This document shows, in pieces, positions 6,291-13,792 of a stretch of 13,792 nt of DNA (the stretch's first letter is position 1; each line of letters begins with the position of its first letter). The stretch covers positions 1-13,792 of the forward strand of contig JBJHCR010000173.1 in assembly GCA_050486105.1 (NCBI GenBank). The letters are read 5' to 3'. The notes beneath the pieces were generated by a model, which saw only the letters and a program-made list of their open reading frames with translations, did no database searches and was not told the origin of the DNA. This DNA is from JAEXNA01 sp050486105 (GTDB lineage: Bacteria; Vulcanimicrobiota; Xenobia; Xenobiales; JADMJV01). The position numbers and the translations under genes are program-made.

Positions 6291-9200
6291 CTAAGACCGA
6301 GCGCCGGAACCAGGTGACCATTCGCGCCAACCGTCTACCAGGGGAAAATAAAGACCCAGCTTGATCGGTCTGGTCCCATTCTCGGAAAGCAATTTGGCGT
6401 AGCGTTCAAGCTGGGGACGATATCTCTCTTTTTCGGCATCGAGGAATTCGTCGAGTTCTCCCCCCTCATGAAACCCCGTCTTGTAGTCAACAATCCAGAG
6501 CACCCCCCGGTCATCAACAAAAGTCCGGTCCACCACGCCTCGCACGATTCGGCCCTTCAAGACCCCTGAAACTGCATATTCGCAACGACTTTCGGGACCC
6601 TGGGCCGACAGAACCCAGGAGCCTTTCGGATGCTTCAGACAACGTCTCAAGGCCTCTTCGGCACGGGCGACCGCCATGCCACAACGGCTCGCAGACAGTC
6701 CATAGTGCTGAAACCTTCTCTGCAAATAGGGCTGCAGCTTGGCCACTCTTTGCTCATCCCAACCGCGGGCACCCTCACGCCCGATCTGCTGAAGGACTCG
6801 ATGGACCACCGTTCCAATCTGGCGCGCCGTTTCCCCAGCCCAATCGAAGGTGGGTCGGCCCGGCTCCTCCACTTCCTCTGGGGCTTGGACAATCTGGGGG
6901 TCGAGATCCGCTCGGAGTGCTGGGAAAGTCCAATTCGCTGCCAACCGGACGAGAGGTTGGCCCATAGAAGTCTCAAGATTCACTTCGACCGGAACGCTAC
7001 CGGACTCAGCATTAGGGCGCGATTCTTCTAGTTGCACTCTTTGCTGGTCCCAAGTTCGCTGAAACTCCTCACCCAAAGCGGGCCATAGTAGACCCAAAAA
7101 GCTCCCGGATATCGGGGGCCTCAACTCGCTTCCCCCCTCATCTATGGGAGCGAGCCGGGCTAGCAGGTGAAGTTTCCGCTCGGCCCTGGTGGCAGCCACA
7201 TAGAGGACTCTGGCATTCTCGTTTTGCTCTTTCTGCTGCTCCAGGGCGCGGACGTAGGCGTAAACGGGATCCCGCTCTCCTTTCCCTTTTTCGGTGATGG
7301 GGGCCAAGAGTAGGTGAGAACCTCCCCGACCGTCTGGAAGCTCAAGCCAACTCAGCAAGGGTTCGTCGGTGCGAACCGGGGCTTGGCTCAGCCCTGGAAG
7401 TATCACGGTGTCGAACTGGAGCCCTTTGGCTTTATGGATGGTCATGACCACCAGTCTCTCGTCGGCCAAGCTATCCGGTCTCGCGTAGAGCTTCTGCAGT
7501 CGCTCTTCCAAGGTTTCCAAACTAGGGTCGCTCTGGCTCAAGTCATCCAGCAAGGTGAAGAAGGCTGTGGTGTCCTCGAGATCCGAACGGGAACCCAGAG
7601 TTGCGGGACCCCCTAGCTCTAGCCAACATCCCTCGACCAAGCGCCGCACTGAAAGTCGGTCTCGACAGCTCAAAGCCTTTGCCAGAGGGATTCTCACTCT
7701 CTCGATGCGAACGACCTCCTCGGGGTCCAGGGTCTGCAAAACTTCGGCCTCAAATAAACGCTCGAAGAGGGGGGCCTTCCCTTCAGTATCCACTAGGCCC
7801 AACAGGCCGGCTCGACTCAAACCACACCAAGGGGCTCGCAAGACCGACAGCCAGGCCACTCTATCGGCGGGATGAAATAGGGCGCGAGTCAAGGCCGTTA
7901 GGTCGCGAACCGGAGGTCGACTTTTGAGTGGCTCAAGATCCACTCCTCGGTAGCGCAGTCCGGCTCGGCGCAGGGTGGGAAGAATTTCCTTGAGGTGCCC
8001 TCGGCTTCTGACCAAAATGGCTACGCTGCGAGCAGGGTTTTCCGCCCAGGTCTGTTCGAGCAACCGAAGTACGACCTCGGCTTCGGCCTTTTTGGCAGCA
8101 AGACTGGTGGCCCGCTCTGAAACCACCGGATGAAGTTCCACGGGCTGAGTCTCCCGATCGGCTCTGGCAGCCTCAGCCAGGGCGTAGGGAACCGAACCCT
8201 CTAGAGAATTCTCAACGTTGGGAAAGACCACGCAAAAGGTCGTGTTGAACCACTCCACAAGTCTCTTTGTGGACCGAAAATTTGAGGATAGCAACAAGGA
8301 ATCGGGAGAGAGATGGGTCAGCCCTTGCTTTCGGATCTGGAGAAACAATCCCACTTCAGCATCTCGAAATCGGTAAATGGATTGCATGGGGTCTCCCACC
8401 AAGAACAAGGTACGGCCTTCTTCGTGGGTCCATTGAGAGATCAGCCTCTCCAGCAATTTGAGCTGACCGATGGAAGTGTCCTGAAACTCATCGATCAGGA
8501 TGTGCTGCAAACGAGCATCGAGAGCCAGAGCAAGCTCCGACGGTGCATCTTCGTCTCCCAGGGCTCTCTCGGCCCTCTGGGCTACCTCGACGAAATCCGT
8601 CTTATTGACTTCAGCAAAGACCACCAGCAATTCTGCCGCAGCCAAGATGGAAACCCTGAGAAGGGCCTCTACTGTTTCCCATTGGTCCTCTTCATATCTT
8701 GGAGGTGGTAAACTGTGGACCAGGTTGAGGAGCTTCTGCAGGTCGTCCTCTCCACTCAAGTCGCTGAGTAAGTGTTGAATCTCCTCCTTGGCTTCCTTTC
8801 GCCTCCGCTTGATGTCGGCTTCCTTAGCTTGACCCGGAGCCGGGAATCCTTCCTTTGCCGTGAGCCGTGACCTCCATGAGCCCGATTTGGTCAGCAGAAG
8901 CTGAGCCAATCCTTTCCACGCCTGCACTTCACCGGATTTGGTGCCAGGAAAAGAAGCGGTCCCGGCAGACCAGCCCTTCCAACCAGTGAGAAAAGATGTC
9001 TCATCCGTCAAATTCTCGGCGGCGTAAGAGGCCGACTGGCAAGCCCGAAGGAGAGCCTCGTTGGGAAATTCTTCACGCAACCTCGAGAGGTGGTCCTCGA
9101 TCACCCGCACCAGACCCGACTCGAGTTGCCTTCGACAAGGGTCCGACCATTCTTGAGTGGCACCCAGGGCTCCAAATTCGCCCAGGAGCCGTCCTAAGGG

Positions 9201-9812
9201 TCTCATCCAGCGATCGCGTCGGGACAACAAGAGAGCGATCTGTCCTTGAACTCGCTGCACGTCGTTGTCCAGGTGAAGCAACAAGTGTCGAACGTCGTCC
9301 TGATAGTCGGAGTCGGCCCGATAGACCGAAGCCACCGTGCGCCTGGCTGCTTCCAAGTAAAGCTCTGAAGCGTCGTCGACGGTTTGAGGTTGCGCTCCGA
9401 AACCGCTCAGGACCGGGAGCTTCAAGGCCAATCGGCTGCAGAGGGCATCGATGGTCAAGACCTGGAGTCGACTTGGATTGTCTTGCAGTCGCCAGGCGAA
9501 TTGTCGGTCTCGGACGAGGACCTCACGAGCCAGACGCCAACCTTGAAGGCTGTGCTCATCGGTATCCGGGGCGGTGGCTTGATGTCCCGTTTCCAAGGCC
9601 TCTAGGATTCGTTCCTTCATCTCGTTGGCTGCCTTGCGAGTGAAGGTGATGGCGAGGATCTCCTCCGGTGCGGAAACCCCGGCCAAGAGCTTGAGATAGC
9701 GCTGCGTCAGCAAGCCCGTCTTTCCCGAACCGGCCGGCGCTTGTACGATAAACGAGCGGTCGGGACTCAGGCCCTCCTTCCTGGCATGGAGATCGGCGAT
9801 GGGGGGCGTCAT
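6291..9812 (-). CDS. AddA-like UvrD-family helicase / PD-(D/E)XK nuclease, 1173 aa
   Basis: Seen, numbered from ATG 9812: Walker A APAGSGKT (25-32); motif Ia ILAITFTRKAANEMKERI (52-69); Walker B ILIDEFQDT (438-446); motif III VGDPMQSIYRF (472-482); motif IV SNFRST (510-515); motif V MTIHKAKGLQFD (790-801); motif VI LYVAATRAERKL (870-881). The C-terminal RecB-type nuclease has His1004, VVDR with Asp1095, IVDYKTG with Asp1109 and Lys1111, and the QxxxY motif Gln1134/Tyr1138. Known: AddA is the 3'-5' superfamily-1 motor plus nuclease of the AddAB complex, which resects double-strand breaks for recombination. Start choice: ATG 9812 overlaps the upstream gene's TGA as ATGA, with GGGGAG 8 bases before it. 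The frame stays open to 9884, but that would give a 76-base overlap and unmotivated residues. Length is close to B. subtilis AddA. It could also be called a UvrD-helicase domain exonuclease. Confidence 0.9.
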   Translation of the reverse strand: MTPPIADLHARKEGLSPDRSFIVQAPAGSGKTGLLTQRYLKLLAGVSAPEEILAITFTRKAANEMKERILEALETGHQATAPDTDEHSLQGWRLAREVLVRDRQFAWRLQDNPSRLQVLTIDALCSRLALKLPVLSGFGAQPQTVDDASELYLEAARRTVASVYRADSDYQDDVRHLLLHLDNDVQRVQGQIALLLSRRDRWMRPLGRLLGEFGALGATQEWSDPCRRQLESGLVRVIEDHLSRLREEFPNEALLRACQSASYAAENLTDETSFLTGWKGWSAGTASFPGTKSGEVQAWKGLAQLLLTKSGSWRSRLTAKEGFPAPGQAKEADIKRRRKEAKEEIQHLLSDLSGEDDLQKLLNLVHSLPPPRYEEDQWETVEALLRVSILAAAELLVVFAEVNKTDFVEVAQRAERALGDEDAPSELALALDARLQHILIDEFQDTSIGQLKLLERLISQWTHEEGRTLFLVGDPMQSIYRFRDAEVGLFLQIRKQGLTHLSPDSLLLSSNFRSTKRLVEWFNTTFCVVFPNVENSLEGSVPYALAEAARADRETQPVELHPVVSERATSLAAKKAEAEVVLRLLEQTWAENPARSVAILVRSRGHLKEILPTLRRAGLRYRGVDLEPLKSRPPVRDLTALTRALFHPADRVAWLSVLRAPWCGLSRAGLLGLVDTEGKAPLFERLFEAEVLQTLDPEEVVRIERVRIPLAKALSCRDRLSVRRLVEGCWLELGGPATLGSRSDLEDTTAFFTLLDDLSQSDPSLETLEERLQKLYARPDSLADERLVVMTIHKAKGLQFDTVILPGLSQAPVRTDEPLLSWLELPDGRGGSHLLLAPITEKGKGERDPVYAYVRALEQQKEQNENARVLYVAATRAERKLHLLARLAPIDEGGSELRPPISGSFLGLLWPALGEEFQRTWDQQRVQLEESRPNAESGSVPVEVNLETSMGQPLVRLAANWTFPALRADLDPQIVQAPEEVEEPGRPTFDWAGETARQIGTVVHRVLQQIGREGARGWDEQRVAKLQPYLQRRFQHYGLSASRCGMAVARAEEALRRCLKHPKGSWVLSAQGPESRCEYAVSGVLKGRIVRGVVDRTFVDDRGVLWIVDYKTGFHEGGELDEFLDAEKERYRPQLERYAKLLSENGTRPIKLGLYFPLVDGWREWSPGSGARS

Positions 9813-12571
9813 CTCCTCAACTCCCCACGGTGCTGTTCGAGTTCGTCGATGCGACAGAGAGTTTCCAGACGGCAATGGTTGCAAGTCTTGTTTCGATCCA
9901 CCGGCTGCACCTCAGATCGACCTTTTGCGAAATCCTCCGCCAGCGAAGTCAAGAGAGCGCTCCAAGCTTCAAGACAAGTTTCCCAATCACTGTCAAAATC
10001 TCTGGATTCGACGGAGGACTTGACTCCTGGCAGGAGCTCAGACCTGCAGGTCAGGCCGTCGAAGGCCATCTCCCCTGCTCGCACCCAGGCGAAAACCAGT
10101 CCAGCCACAGCTTCCGTCCAAACCGCGCCATAAAGGGGAAGCTGAGGTTCGGTGAAACGGTCAAAGAGCCAGTTGCGATGAGACGACTTGCCCGTTTTAT
10201 AGTCGATGAGAATCAGCTCTCCATCTTCTGTGCGGTCGATGCGGTCGATGGTTGCTGCTAAGGACAGGCCGGCAAACTCAAACTCAAAATCTTGTTCCGT
10301 GGCCAACACTTCGAAGGGTCGCCTGCTGGTATCGAGACTCAGCCATTCCTCCAACAGAGCTGCCAGACGCTGTCGCTCTAGCTCGAGGTACCCCCCCCTG
10401 AGAACATCTGGACGCTGTTTGGCAACCTTTTCAACAGCCTGCTGAACAGCGCGTTCTACGAAGCCCTTGCGCTCTTGGGGATTGGATTGAGCCCAGTTCC
10501 TAGATGAGCGGACAGCCAGCCAAAAGTGCTCCAGGCAAAGATGCAGAAGCTCTCCTCTTTGAGCCGAATTGAGGCCTTCTTCGGGCTGCTCCAAGGGCCG
10601 CGCCAACAAACGCAGGGAGGCGAAAGCTCGAAATGGGCAGGCGGCCTGAAACTTAAACAAGCTGGTGCCACCCCTAGTCCTTTGTGTTAGGTCCACCGCC
10701 GGAGCCAACCGCTCCCATAAGGTCTCGAGTTCAGCGGATTCAAAAATGCTCTCGGCTACAGACTGATGAACTTCGCCACCGAGCACCGATTCCAGGGCTG
10801 CCAGAGGCAAGTTGGCAAAGAGTCGACTTGGGCGCAGTTCCCGGTCTCCTTCGGTTCTGGCGCTGCTGATCACCCCTTGGGTTACTCCGGAGAGTAGTTC
10901 CTGAGTCAAGCGTTCAGCGAACTCCAACTCCCGCTCTGCGGAACTGTGAGGGAGTTGGAGGTTCTTGCTCAGAGAAGCCGGGAGATAGGGGTTAGGACGA
11001 GGAGGGCTCGGCCATTCCCCACTGTGCATACCGCAGACCCAAAGATGGTCGAAGGGGAGACCGGCAGCTTCGAGCAGGCCCAAAACTCGAACCGGTCCGT
11101 CGGCCAGCTTCGGCTGGAATACCGTCTCTTGGGCCATTCTTAGAACAGCCTGGAGAGCGGTACTTCGATCCACCAATCCATACACCGGATCGAGAACTCC
11201 AAGAGAACTCAAGAGTTCGCTGAACCGCTCCTTGGTTTGATATTCCGAACTGTTCAAGGCTCGTTCCCCGGGCCAGCCCAAGGCCAGCAAAAGCTGGGAC
11301 CAGAGTTCTCCCCAGGCGCTTGGAAGCGCACGGTCTCTGCCCCGTTCACTCTGAAAATCCATAAGACTTCGCACGATCTCCCCAAGAACCGGCGAGGCGT
11401 ACTCCGGGGCACCGGAATGCTCATCGCCTGTGCGCCCGGCCAGATACGCGATCCTTTGGAGTCTAATCCGGTAGACCGAATCCCTCAGCAATCGAGCGTG
11501 CAGCAGAGCTCTAGAGCACGCCTCAGACTCACTGGCTTTCAGGAAACTAGAGTGGAACAGCACCGAAAACTTCGCTAGCGGTAGCGGCTCGGCGTGCAAG
11601 CAAAGCAACGACAGAGCATCCTTGACCAAGGGGTAGGAGGCCAAGGACTCGCCGAGAGAGAGATCGTACAGACGACTCTTTTCACTGCCTTCCAAGAGCA
11701 CCGTACTGGGCTGAAGGATCTCATCGAAAACCCTCTGGACTTGCTGTCTGCGAGTGCTCAAATCCGGCACCACGATCCCAATCTTTGGGAACCGGTGAAC
11801 CATTCCTTTGCCGGATACCGGGGTCCGTAGGTGGCGATGAGCCCAATGGGCACAGGACACCAACTCCTCCTCGGCGCTCGCCACTTCAACCCGAAGCCAA
11901 GCTTGCTCAAGAGAGGGGTCTGCTCTCAAAGTTCTCTGTTCAATCTTGACTTGCAATGCCCGCAGGCATTCCAGCAACTCCTCTTGAGCCGGAGAAAAGC
12001 TGCTGAAACCTTGGAGAACTATTCTCTTTGGCAGAACGTCCAATTCGGCGACCCGTGGAGCACTCCAGGCTGAGAATTGGTCGGTGAGAAACTGTCTGAG
12101 ATAATCCTCCAGGCGAGCTCGGGGAATCCACCCTTCTTGGCGGCATCTTTCATCGAACATTGAAGCCCAATCAAGGAAGACCAAAGTGTCCGACTCCCAA
12201 AGTGCTCTTTGCTTTTGCAGAAGAGGAAAAAGACGATAAGTTGTAGCCAAAGAAAAGGCCTCTGAAACCAGTTCCGCCGTGGCCGCAGTGTGGAGCAAAC
12301 CACGTCCCTGAGGTGAACTCTCCACCACGCGGAGCCATAGAAATCGCTCTTGCCATCGGTGCATGAGGGACAGTTTCAGGGCGCCGGGCAAAAGCAGCGT
12401 CAGGTCGTCGTAGAGAGAACTCATAAAACTCTCCCAGCTGCAGCTCTCCAAGGTGGGCCAAAGTTGTAGACCTGCTCGCATCTGAGTCTCGTCGTGAGTC
12501 TCTCGCAAGGTGCGCGCTAGGCGCTCGTTAGGGGTTACCACGAGGGACTCCACCCCCAGACCATTGGACAC
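9809..12571 (-). CDS. AddB-like Fe-S PD-(D/E)XK nuclease (TIGR03623-type DNA repair protein), up to 920 aa
   Basis: Seen: the N terminus VVTPNERLARTLR and the overall length of about 900 fit the TIGR03623 'probable DNA repair protein' family, which is AddB-related. There is no Walker A motif in the N-terminal region, unlike B. subtilis AddB. The C-terminal nuclease has LLHLCLEHFW with His677, IDRIDR (Asp776/Asp779) and LIDYKTG (Asp790, Lys792). Cys645 together with Cys897, Cys900 and Cys906 forms C-(n)-C-x2-C-x5-C, the AddB Fe-S cluster pattern. Known: AddB pairs with AddA, supplies the second nuclease and scans for recombination hotspots. The gene order AddB then AddA matches B. subtilis. 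The start is uncertain: GTG 12571 has no ribosome site, while GTG 12541 has GGAG 6 bases before it and begins right at the family's N-terminal motif, so 12541 may be the true start. Confidence 0.88.
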   Translation of the reverse strand: MSNGLGVESLVVTPNERLARTLRETHDETQMRAGLQLWPTLESCSWESFMSSLYDDLTLLLPGALKLSLMHRWQERFLWLRVVESSPQGRGLLHTAATAELVSEAFSLATTYRLFPLLQKQRALWESDTLVFLDWASMFDERCRQEGWIPRARLEDYLRQFLTDQFSAWSAPRVAELDVLPKRIVLQGFSSFSPAQEELLECLRALQVKIEQRTLRADPSLEQAWLRVEVASAEEELVSCAHWAHRHLRTPVSGKGMVHRFPKIGIVVPDLSTRRQQVQRVFDEILQPSTVLLEGSEKSRLYDLSLGESLASYPLVKDALSLLCLHAEPLPLAKFSVLFHSSFLKASESEACSRALLHARLLRDSVYRIRLQRIAYLAGRTGDEHSGAPEYASPVLGEIVRSLMDFQSERGRDRALPSAWGELWSQLLLALGWPGERALNSSEYQTKERFSELLSSLGVLDPVYGLVDRSTALQAVLRMAQETVFQPKLADGPVRVLGLLEAAGLPFDHLWVCGMHSGEWPSPPRPNPYLPASLSKNLQLPHSSAERELEFAERLTQELLSGVTQGVISSARTEGDRELRPSRLFANLPLAALESVLGGEVHQSVAESIFESAELETLWERLAPAVDLTQRTRGGTSLFKFQAACPFRAFASLRLLARPLEQPEEGLNSAQRGELLHLCLEHFWLAVRSSRNWAQSNPQERKGFVERAVQQAVEKVAKQRPDVLRGGYLELERQRLAALLEEWLSLDTSRRPFEVLATEQDFEFEFAGLSLAATIDRIDRTEDGELILIDYKTGKSSHRNWLFDRFTEPQLPLYGAVWTEAVAGLVFAWVRAGEMAFDGLTCRSELLPGVKSSVESRDFDSDWETCLEAWSALLTSLAEDFAKGRSEVQPVDRNKTCNHCRLETLCRIDELEQHRGELRR

Positions 12572-12586
12572 GAGAAAAGCTTAGGC

Positions 12587-12595
12587 GGGGGGGGG
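12587..12595. repeat. Nine-base G homopolymer (C9 on the minus strand) before the AddB-like gene
   Basis: Seen: nine consecutive G, preceded by GGC, 16-24 bases upstream of GTG 12571. An in-frame TAA lies between the tract and that start, so the tract is not coding. Long G/C runs are prone to slipped-strand changes. Here a length change would alter leader or promoter spacing rather than a reading frame. It could also be an assembly error. Confidence 0.5.
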
Positions 12596-12613
12596 ATCCG
12601 ATCCCTCTTTTTT
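12591..12613 (+). terminator. Hairpin followed by T6, terminator-like on the plus strand
   Basis: Seen: GGGAT / ATCCC (12593-12597 and 12601-12605) around the loop CCG. It is extended by a G-T wobble and a G-C pair, then followed by TTTTTT at 12608-12613. Read on the plus strand this is a short intrinsic-terminator shape, yet no plus-strand gene ends here. It could stop antisense transcription crossing the AddB-like gene. On the minus strand the same bases form a hairpin in the leader of the AddB-like mRNA. The stem is short, so confidence is modest. Confidence 0.35.
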
Positions 12614-12616
12614 CGA

Positions 12617-12622
12617 ATTATG
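12617..12622 (-). promoter_or_regulatory. Possible -10 box (CATAAT) for the AddB/AddA-like operon
   Basis: Seen: CATAAT on the minus strand, matching five of six bases of TATAAT, about 45 bases before GTG 12571. It would place the transcript start near 12610 and the C9 tract in the leader. No good -35 hexamer lies 16-18 bases upstream; TCGACA is present, but only 12 bases away. This is the best candidate for driving the repair genes and perhaps the kinase. Confidence 0.25.
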
Positions 12623-12735
12623 TACACCGGAGACTGTCGACGTTCAGGGTCGTTCGGGGTTGCTATATGAGCGAAGCAGTATTTTCTCTCCGGAAGTGGT
12701 TTCCTGAGCCTAGTAGCCGAGAGGACTCAAGTAAG

Positions 12736-12745
12736 AAAGCGCTTT
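12736..12745. promoter_or_regulatory. Palindrome AAAGCGCTTT in the divergent control region
   Basis: Seen: a perfect 10-base palindrome just before the strong ribosome site of the small leader ORF. It could be an operator half or a chance palindrome. The rest of the 255-base gap 12572-12826 holds the G tract, the hairpin, the -10 candidate and the leader ORF listed separately. Confidence 0.2.
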
Positions 12746-12761
12746 TGGAGAGGAGAGATCA

Positions 12762-12836
12762 GTGAGTGCAGCGACGGAAAGCCCAATTTCAACAGGCCCA
12801 AATCTGTCTGGGAGGGTCGTGCCCAAATGTGGCTGA
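12762..12836 (+). CDS. Possible 24-residue leader ORF before the membrane-protein gene
   Basis: Seen: GTG at 12762 with AGGAG (in GGAGAGGAG) 6 bases upstream, the strongest ribosome site in this gap. The frame runs 24 codons and stops at TGA 12834-12836, overlapping the ATG of the downstream gene (12827) by 10 bases in another frame. The peptide has no recognisable motif. It may be a translationally coupled leader peptide. A sequencing frameshift that detaches the real N terminus is less likely, because the downstream ATG has its own GGGAGGG site. Confidence 0.35.
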   Translation: MSAATESPISTGPNLSGRVVPKCG

Positions 12837-13792
12837 TATGGTTTCTCTTGCGGGTGGTGGGCGCAGCCTTTGGTGCAGCCCTACGGAAGTTTACTAAGCG
12901 GACTGGGCCGAGCGGAGAGCAACGCGAATTCAAAGGCCAAACCATCTACGTCAAGACCCATTCTAACAAACACGGGGTCTATCGAATGACGTTCGGAGTG
13001 CTCTACCGAGGCCCGGACATGCGGTTGGTGCGCGAAGGGCGCAGCGATCGCCTGTTCAAACTCCTGGGACTCTCTACGGAATTTGAAACGGGAGACCGCG
13101 AGTTCGACGAGCAAGTCTACATCATCTGCGATCACCCTTCTGTGGACGCCCACCTAAAGTGGGGGCCACCGAGTCGCGATGCTGTCCTCGATGTGCTCAA
13201 CTCCCAATTCGACGAGATTCGATCGGACGGAGAGTGCTTGTGGATCTCAACCCCCACCCATAGATCTGCAGACAAGGAGTTCTTCCAAAAGCTTCTGGAC
13301 CTCAAAAAAGAGCTCAGCAGCCTCGAGTCCACCGGACTTCAGGCCTACCGGGACCCTTTCGTCCTTAGGGCGCTGGCCACGGAAGCGGTGATCTGGTCCA
13401 TTGCGGGCTATGCTTTGGTGGCGATCTTCGAGTTCATGTGGTCAAGTCAAACCGTTTTCCCAGATTCTGAGGCTTTGGTCACGGATGGATTGAAGGCTGC
13501 GGGCCTGCTCTTTATTGGCCTATTGACCGCCGTCTGGTTTCTCTTTAAGGGCTCTTCCCGAGGGCATCGCGTCATCCTGGAAAGCCTGCTGGTCTTGCTT
13601 TTCAGTTTGCCCATAGCCGGCATTCAGTTGGTGGCCGACCTGAATCGCTCCTTGGATCTCAAACCGCCATTGGCCATCCAAGCTCAACTGCATAAAAAGA
13701 AGACCAAAACACATACCGACAGCAAGGGACGCAAATCCTACACCTATCACCTACAGCTGGATTATTCCGACGACCCTCATGGGCTCCCCAAC
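12827..13792 (+). CDS. Multi-pass membrane protein of unknown function, 3' end cut by the window edge
   Basis: Seen: an open frame of 322 codons from ATG to the window edge. GGGAGGG lies about 9 bases upstream, and no in-frame start occurs earlier. Hydrophobic segments lie at about residues 2-19, 181-203, 221-241 and 248-270. Between the first and second is a soluble region of about 160 residues containing ETGDREFDEQVYI (87-99). After the fourth helix a basic stretch (HKKKTKTHTDSKGRK) leads into a beta-like YTYHLQLDY segment. Known: a TGD-x-x-FD motif occurs in assorted uncharacterised bacterial membrane proteins. I do not recognise a named family and assign no function. It is divergent from the AddB-like gene and probably independent of it. 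Confidence 0.75.
   Translation, partial: MWLIWFLLRVVGAAFGAALRKFTKRTGPSGEQREFKGQTIYVKTHSNKHGVYRMTFGVLYRGPDMRLVREGRSDRLFKLLGLSTEFETGDREFDEQVYIICDHPSVDAHLKWGPPSRDAVLDVLNSQFDEIRSDGECLWISTPTHRSADKEFFQKLLDLKKELSSLESTGLQAYRDPFVLRALATEAVIWSIAGYALVAIFEFMWSSQTVFPDSEALVTDGLKAAGLLFIGLLTAVWFLFKGSSRGHRVILESLLVLLFSLPIAGIQLVADLNRSLDLKPPLAIQAQLHKKKTKTHTDSKGRKSYTYHLQLDYSDDPHGLPN

Noticed and set aside
8996..9643. Plus-strand open frame of 215 codons
   Set aside because: It lies wholly inside the AddA-like gene, is rich in Arg, Pro and Ser as expected for an antisense shadow, and shows no domain.
9813..9884. Longer start for the AddA-like protein
   Set aside because: The extra 24 residues would overlap the AddB-like gene by 76 bases. 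ATG 9812 has an ATGA coupling and a Shine-Dalgarno.
6291..12571. Anti-phage defence island reading of the helicase-nuclease pair
   Set aside because: The domain set and cysteine pattern match AddAB recombination enzymes. No other defence gene, integrase or mobile element is nearby.
1..13792. tRNA, rRNA, CRISPR array, insertion sequence or attachment site
   Set aside because: No tRNA-like cloverleaf, rRNA segment, regularly spaced repeats, transposase frame or terminal repeat pairs were seen on either strand. Most of the window is explained by protein-coding genes.

Overview
The window reads as an ordinary bacterial chromosome segment. It is densely coded, with Shine-Dalgarno-led genes on both strands. 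A menaquinone-type prenyltransferase, a BarA/RpfC-style hybrid histidine kinase and an AddAB-like repair pair point to a Gram-negative bacterium. The bacterial ABHD18 homologue and the Hsp90-like membrane protein recall predatory or deltaproteobacterial-type lineages, but the sequence alone does not settle the taxon. I see no tRNA, rRNA, transposase, integrase, CRISPR array or phage gene.

Layout, left to right. (1) 1-738, minus: MenA-like prenyltransferase, cut by the left edge. (2) 739-830: short divergent gap carrying a strong stem-loop. (3) 831-1376, plus: DOMON-like domain protein, whose stop codon shares the four bases CTAG with the stop of the next, convergent gene. (4) 1373-2674, minus: degenerate GHKL/Hsp90-like protein ending in a hydrophobic segment. 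(5) 2755-3744, plus: ABHD18-family alpha/beta hydrolase, divergent from (4). (6) 3736-3768: inverted repeat covering the stop codons of two convergent genes. (7) 3760-12571, minus, read right to left: an AddB-like nuclease, an AddA-like helicase-nuclease joined by an ATGA overlap, and after about 100 bases a hybrid histidine kinase, possibly one operon. (8) 12572-12826: divergent control region with a nine-base G tract, a hairpin followed by T6, and a 24-codon leader ORF. (9) 12827-13792, plus: multi-pass membrane protein of unknown function, cut by the right edge.

How the genes work together: the clear functional unit is the AddAB-like complex, which should process double-strand DNA ends for homologous recombination. 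Both subunits carry a PD-(D/E)XK nuclease. The AddB-like subunit keeps the four cysteines that bind the Fe-S cluster in AddB but shows no Walker A. The kinase is a complete membrane phosphorelay protein (HisKA, HATPase, pseudo-receiver, receiver, HPt) and needs an outside response regulator, since none is encoded here. The remaining genes look like independent housekeeping or accessory genes. I did not find a convincing novel multi-gene system. The best leads are the Hsp90-like membrane protein, the bacterial ABHD18 homologue and the regulatory structures in the gaps.
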